Of a DNA stretch of 45,798 nucleotides, positions 44,603-45,798 are shown piece after piece. Within the stretch, counting starts at the first letter, position 1, and each line of letters opens with the position of its first letter. The stretch is taken from assembly GCA_934204655.1 (NCBI GenBank), contig CAKPZJ010000023.1, positions 1 through 45,798 of the forward strand. The letters run 5' to 3'. The notes below the pieces were generated by a model. That model saw only the letters and a list, made by a program, of their open reading frames with translations. It ran no database searches and was not told where the DNA came from. The translations under genes and the position numbers were made by a program. The DNA is from an uncultured Prevotella sp. GTDB lineage: Bacteria; Bacteroidota; Bacteroidia; Bacteroidales; Bacteroidaceae.

Positions 44603-44645
44603 AAAGGCTGCGAGAATGGCACCATTGACTATTCTCGCAGCCTTT
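44603..44645. terminator. Terminator after the ATPase gene
   Basis: AAAGGCTGCGAGAAT (44603-44617) pairs perfectly with ATTCTCGCAGCCTTT (44631-44645); 13-base loop. It sits between the ATPase and the converging BspA-like remnant. Confidence 0.85.
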
Positions 44646-44689
44646 CATGAAGGATTTTTGTTGCATATAGACAGATGGTCTAAAGCCGT

Positions 44690-45437
44690 TTATCGTTTCA
44701 CTTTAATGGACTGGGAGCCTATACGGGCTATTATCACGTCATCGGGGGCTGAGATGGAGGCCTGGCCGTTCAGGGCCCTTGTCTCGCCGAGCTTCATGCC
44801 GCTGACGTTGTAGAACGTTACCCGCTCGTTTTCCTGCAGGCCCGAGAGGGTTACGATGCCGCCCTCTGTCGACACTACCACACCGCGCATCTGTGTGGCG
44901 GGGGCTATACCGTCGGTCTCCATATTGGCGTTTATCCAGTACAGCTTGGCTGTGGCCGTCTTGGAGCGGGTATATCCCTCGGCCGTGGCATAGCAGCTTA
45001 TGTCGTAGCGGGCTGCGAGCGACACCTCTCCCGTGGCCAGCACATCCGTACAGGCATCTGCTGCCTTTATGGTGTAGTGGTACTCGGCCCCCGGTGTCTG
45101 ACAGCCGAATTTCAGCTTGCCACCCGTATAGCCGATACTTGGCTTGTCGCACTCTCCGGCTACCTCTCCACCATCTGTATCCGTAATGGTACCAAATGTT
45201 TTCCACACCGCAGCGCTCCTATAGCTATTAACCGAGGCTTTAGGAACCATCAGCTTTGCCTTGTCTATACTACAGCTCTTAAAGCAGTCCTCGGAAATGG
45301 CAGGAGGGGTGGTTGCCATGATGGTAAAGTCTGTTATCATAGTCGAGGCAAAACATTCAGAACCAAGTGTTATCTTGGGCGACTGGATGTTGACGGAATA
45401 CAAGCTACTGCAACCAGAGTATCTATTATTAGTTGAT
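44690..45437 (-). pseudogene. Truncated BspA-type leucine-rich-repeat surface protein
   Basis: About 237 residues are readable from a TTG at 45403, and the same frame continues upstream to an in-frame TAA near 45438 with typical repeat residues (YSGCSSLYSVNIQS). This is the end of a BspA-like protein. One LRR_5-type repeat (LGSECFASTMITDFTIM, DCFKSCSIDKAKLMVP) is followed by a YRSAAVWKTFGTITD segment, a bacterial surface-domain stretch, and a C-terminal sorting-type domain (VTFYNVSGMKLGETRALNG ... IIARIGSQSIKVKR). There is no signal peptide and only a remnant repeat block, so the gene appears 5'-truncated. Confidence 0.75.
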
Positions 45438-45592
45438 TATCAGTATTATACGCTCTAAACGGTAGAAAAGTGGCAATGTGGATTCTGTTTAGATACGAAA
45501 AGGTGAAGATTTAACGTTATTAACCTTCTGTTACACCGAAATTGCAAAAATGTAGGCGATGCAGGATGGTTAGTAGTCGCTCCATATGCCTT

Positions 45593-45798
45593 TTATTGCC
45601 ACAGTGGTTCGTTTTCCCAACCAGAAGGAAAACCAAGGGCAGCCATATCTACTTCTGGAAACGTAGCAAAAAGTCTGTTCATCTTATCAAGCATATCGTT
45701 ATTTGGAGATATGATGTCAAGAAAGTACTTGATGATGCACATATCAAAGTACACTTTCAAAGGATCTGTCGGCAAGGTAATCCAAGGACGTGACATTC
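45593..45798 (-). CDS. Abi-family protein, C-terminal part (cut by window edge)
   Basis: 67 residues are visible and the gene continues beyond the window end. The sequence SRPWITLPTDPLKVYFDM ... FATFPEVDMAALGFPSGW matches the C-terminus of Abi_2-type abortive infection proteins (AbiD/AbiF-like). These are associated with phage defence. The ATG at 45796 is probably internal. The start and the first domain cannot be judged. Between 45438 and 45592 I see no gene. Confidence 0.7.
   Translation of the reverse strand, partial: MSRPWITLPTDPLKVYFDMCIIKYFLDIISPNNDMLDKMNRLFATFPEVDMAALGFPSGWENEPLWQ

Noticed and set aside
45454..45493. Inverted repeat TCTAAAC / GTTTAGA upstream of the BspA remnant
   Set aside because: Only 7 bases per arm with a 26-base loop; expected by chance in AT-rich DNA.

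Overview
The window looks like chromosomal DNA from a member of the Bacteroidales, most likely Prevotellaceae. Promoters follow the Bacteroidetes pattern (TTTG, 19-21 bases, TAnnTTTG). Housekeeping proteins have Bacteroidales-type sequences. There are a PorZ-like T9SS protein, a BspA-type leucine-rich-repeat remnant, DUF4254, and Ig-like lipoprotein and DUF3108 families typical of the phylum. Most of the window has moderately high GC. Three stretches are visibly AT-richer and look acquired or non-coding: about 2.85-5.2 kb, about 28.2-31.7 kb and about 41.8-43.3 kb.

Layout. 0-2.9 kb: a minus-strand operon of a hypothetical protein, rpoN (sigma-54) and a PAP2-like membrane protein, read from a promoter embedded in a mosaic repeat. 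2.9-5.1 kb: an AT-rich island with a long stem-loop, a small membrane protein and a large multi-pass membrane protein. 5.2-6.9 kb: DUF4254 plus heptosyltransferase (surface glycan). 7.2-9.9 kb: acpP-fabF-rnc. 10.4-17.4 kb: a plus-strand run of GH3-family adenylating enzyme, Ig-like lipoprotein, DUF3108 protein and mutS. 17.5-21.5 kb (minus): a double-SUMF1 protein, then ychF-lgt. 22-25.6 kb (minus): alpha/beta hydrolase, then an ECF sigma, anti-sigma, small exported protein and outer-membrane barrel operon. 25.8-28.2 kb: a GH31 glycosidase. 28.5-31.1 kb (minus): a TonB-dependent receptor and a small Cys/His-rich protein, probably a metal-uptake cassette. 31.3-31.7 kb: a dense cluster of DnaA-box-like 9-mers beside an AT-rich tract, a candidate replication origin. 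31.7-41.7 kb: nadA, then minus-strand porZ-like plus acyltransferase, and a cysS-leuS-yitT-rdgB operon. 41.8-45.8 kb: an accessory region with a Fic protein and an AAA ATPase (DUF4143), each preceded by the same repeat-containing upstream module of about 200 bp, then a truncated BspA-like gene and the end of an Abi-family gene.

How the genes fit together. Core functions are lipid synthesis (acpP, fabF), RNA processing (rnc), mismatch repair (mutS), NAD synthesis (nadA), tRNA charging (leuS, cysS), lipoprotein maturation (lgt) and nucleotide-pool cleaning (rdgB). Envelope functions are spread around them: heptosyltransferase, PorZ-like protein with an acyltransferase, outer-membrane barrel, TonB receptor and lipoprotein. 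No rRNA, tRNA, CRISPR array, insertion sequence or phage gene was seen.

The most notable non-coding signals are the candidate oriC, the promoter-carrying mosaic repeats upstream of rpoN and ychF, and the duplicated 4 x 23-bp upstream module of the Fic and ATPase genes.
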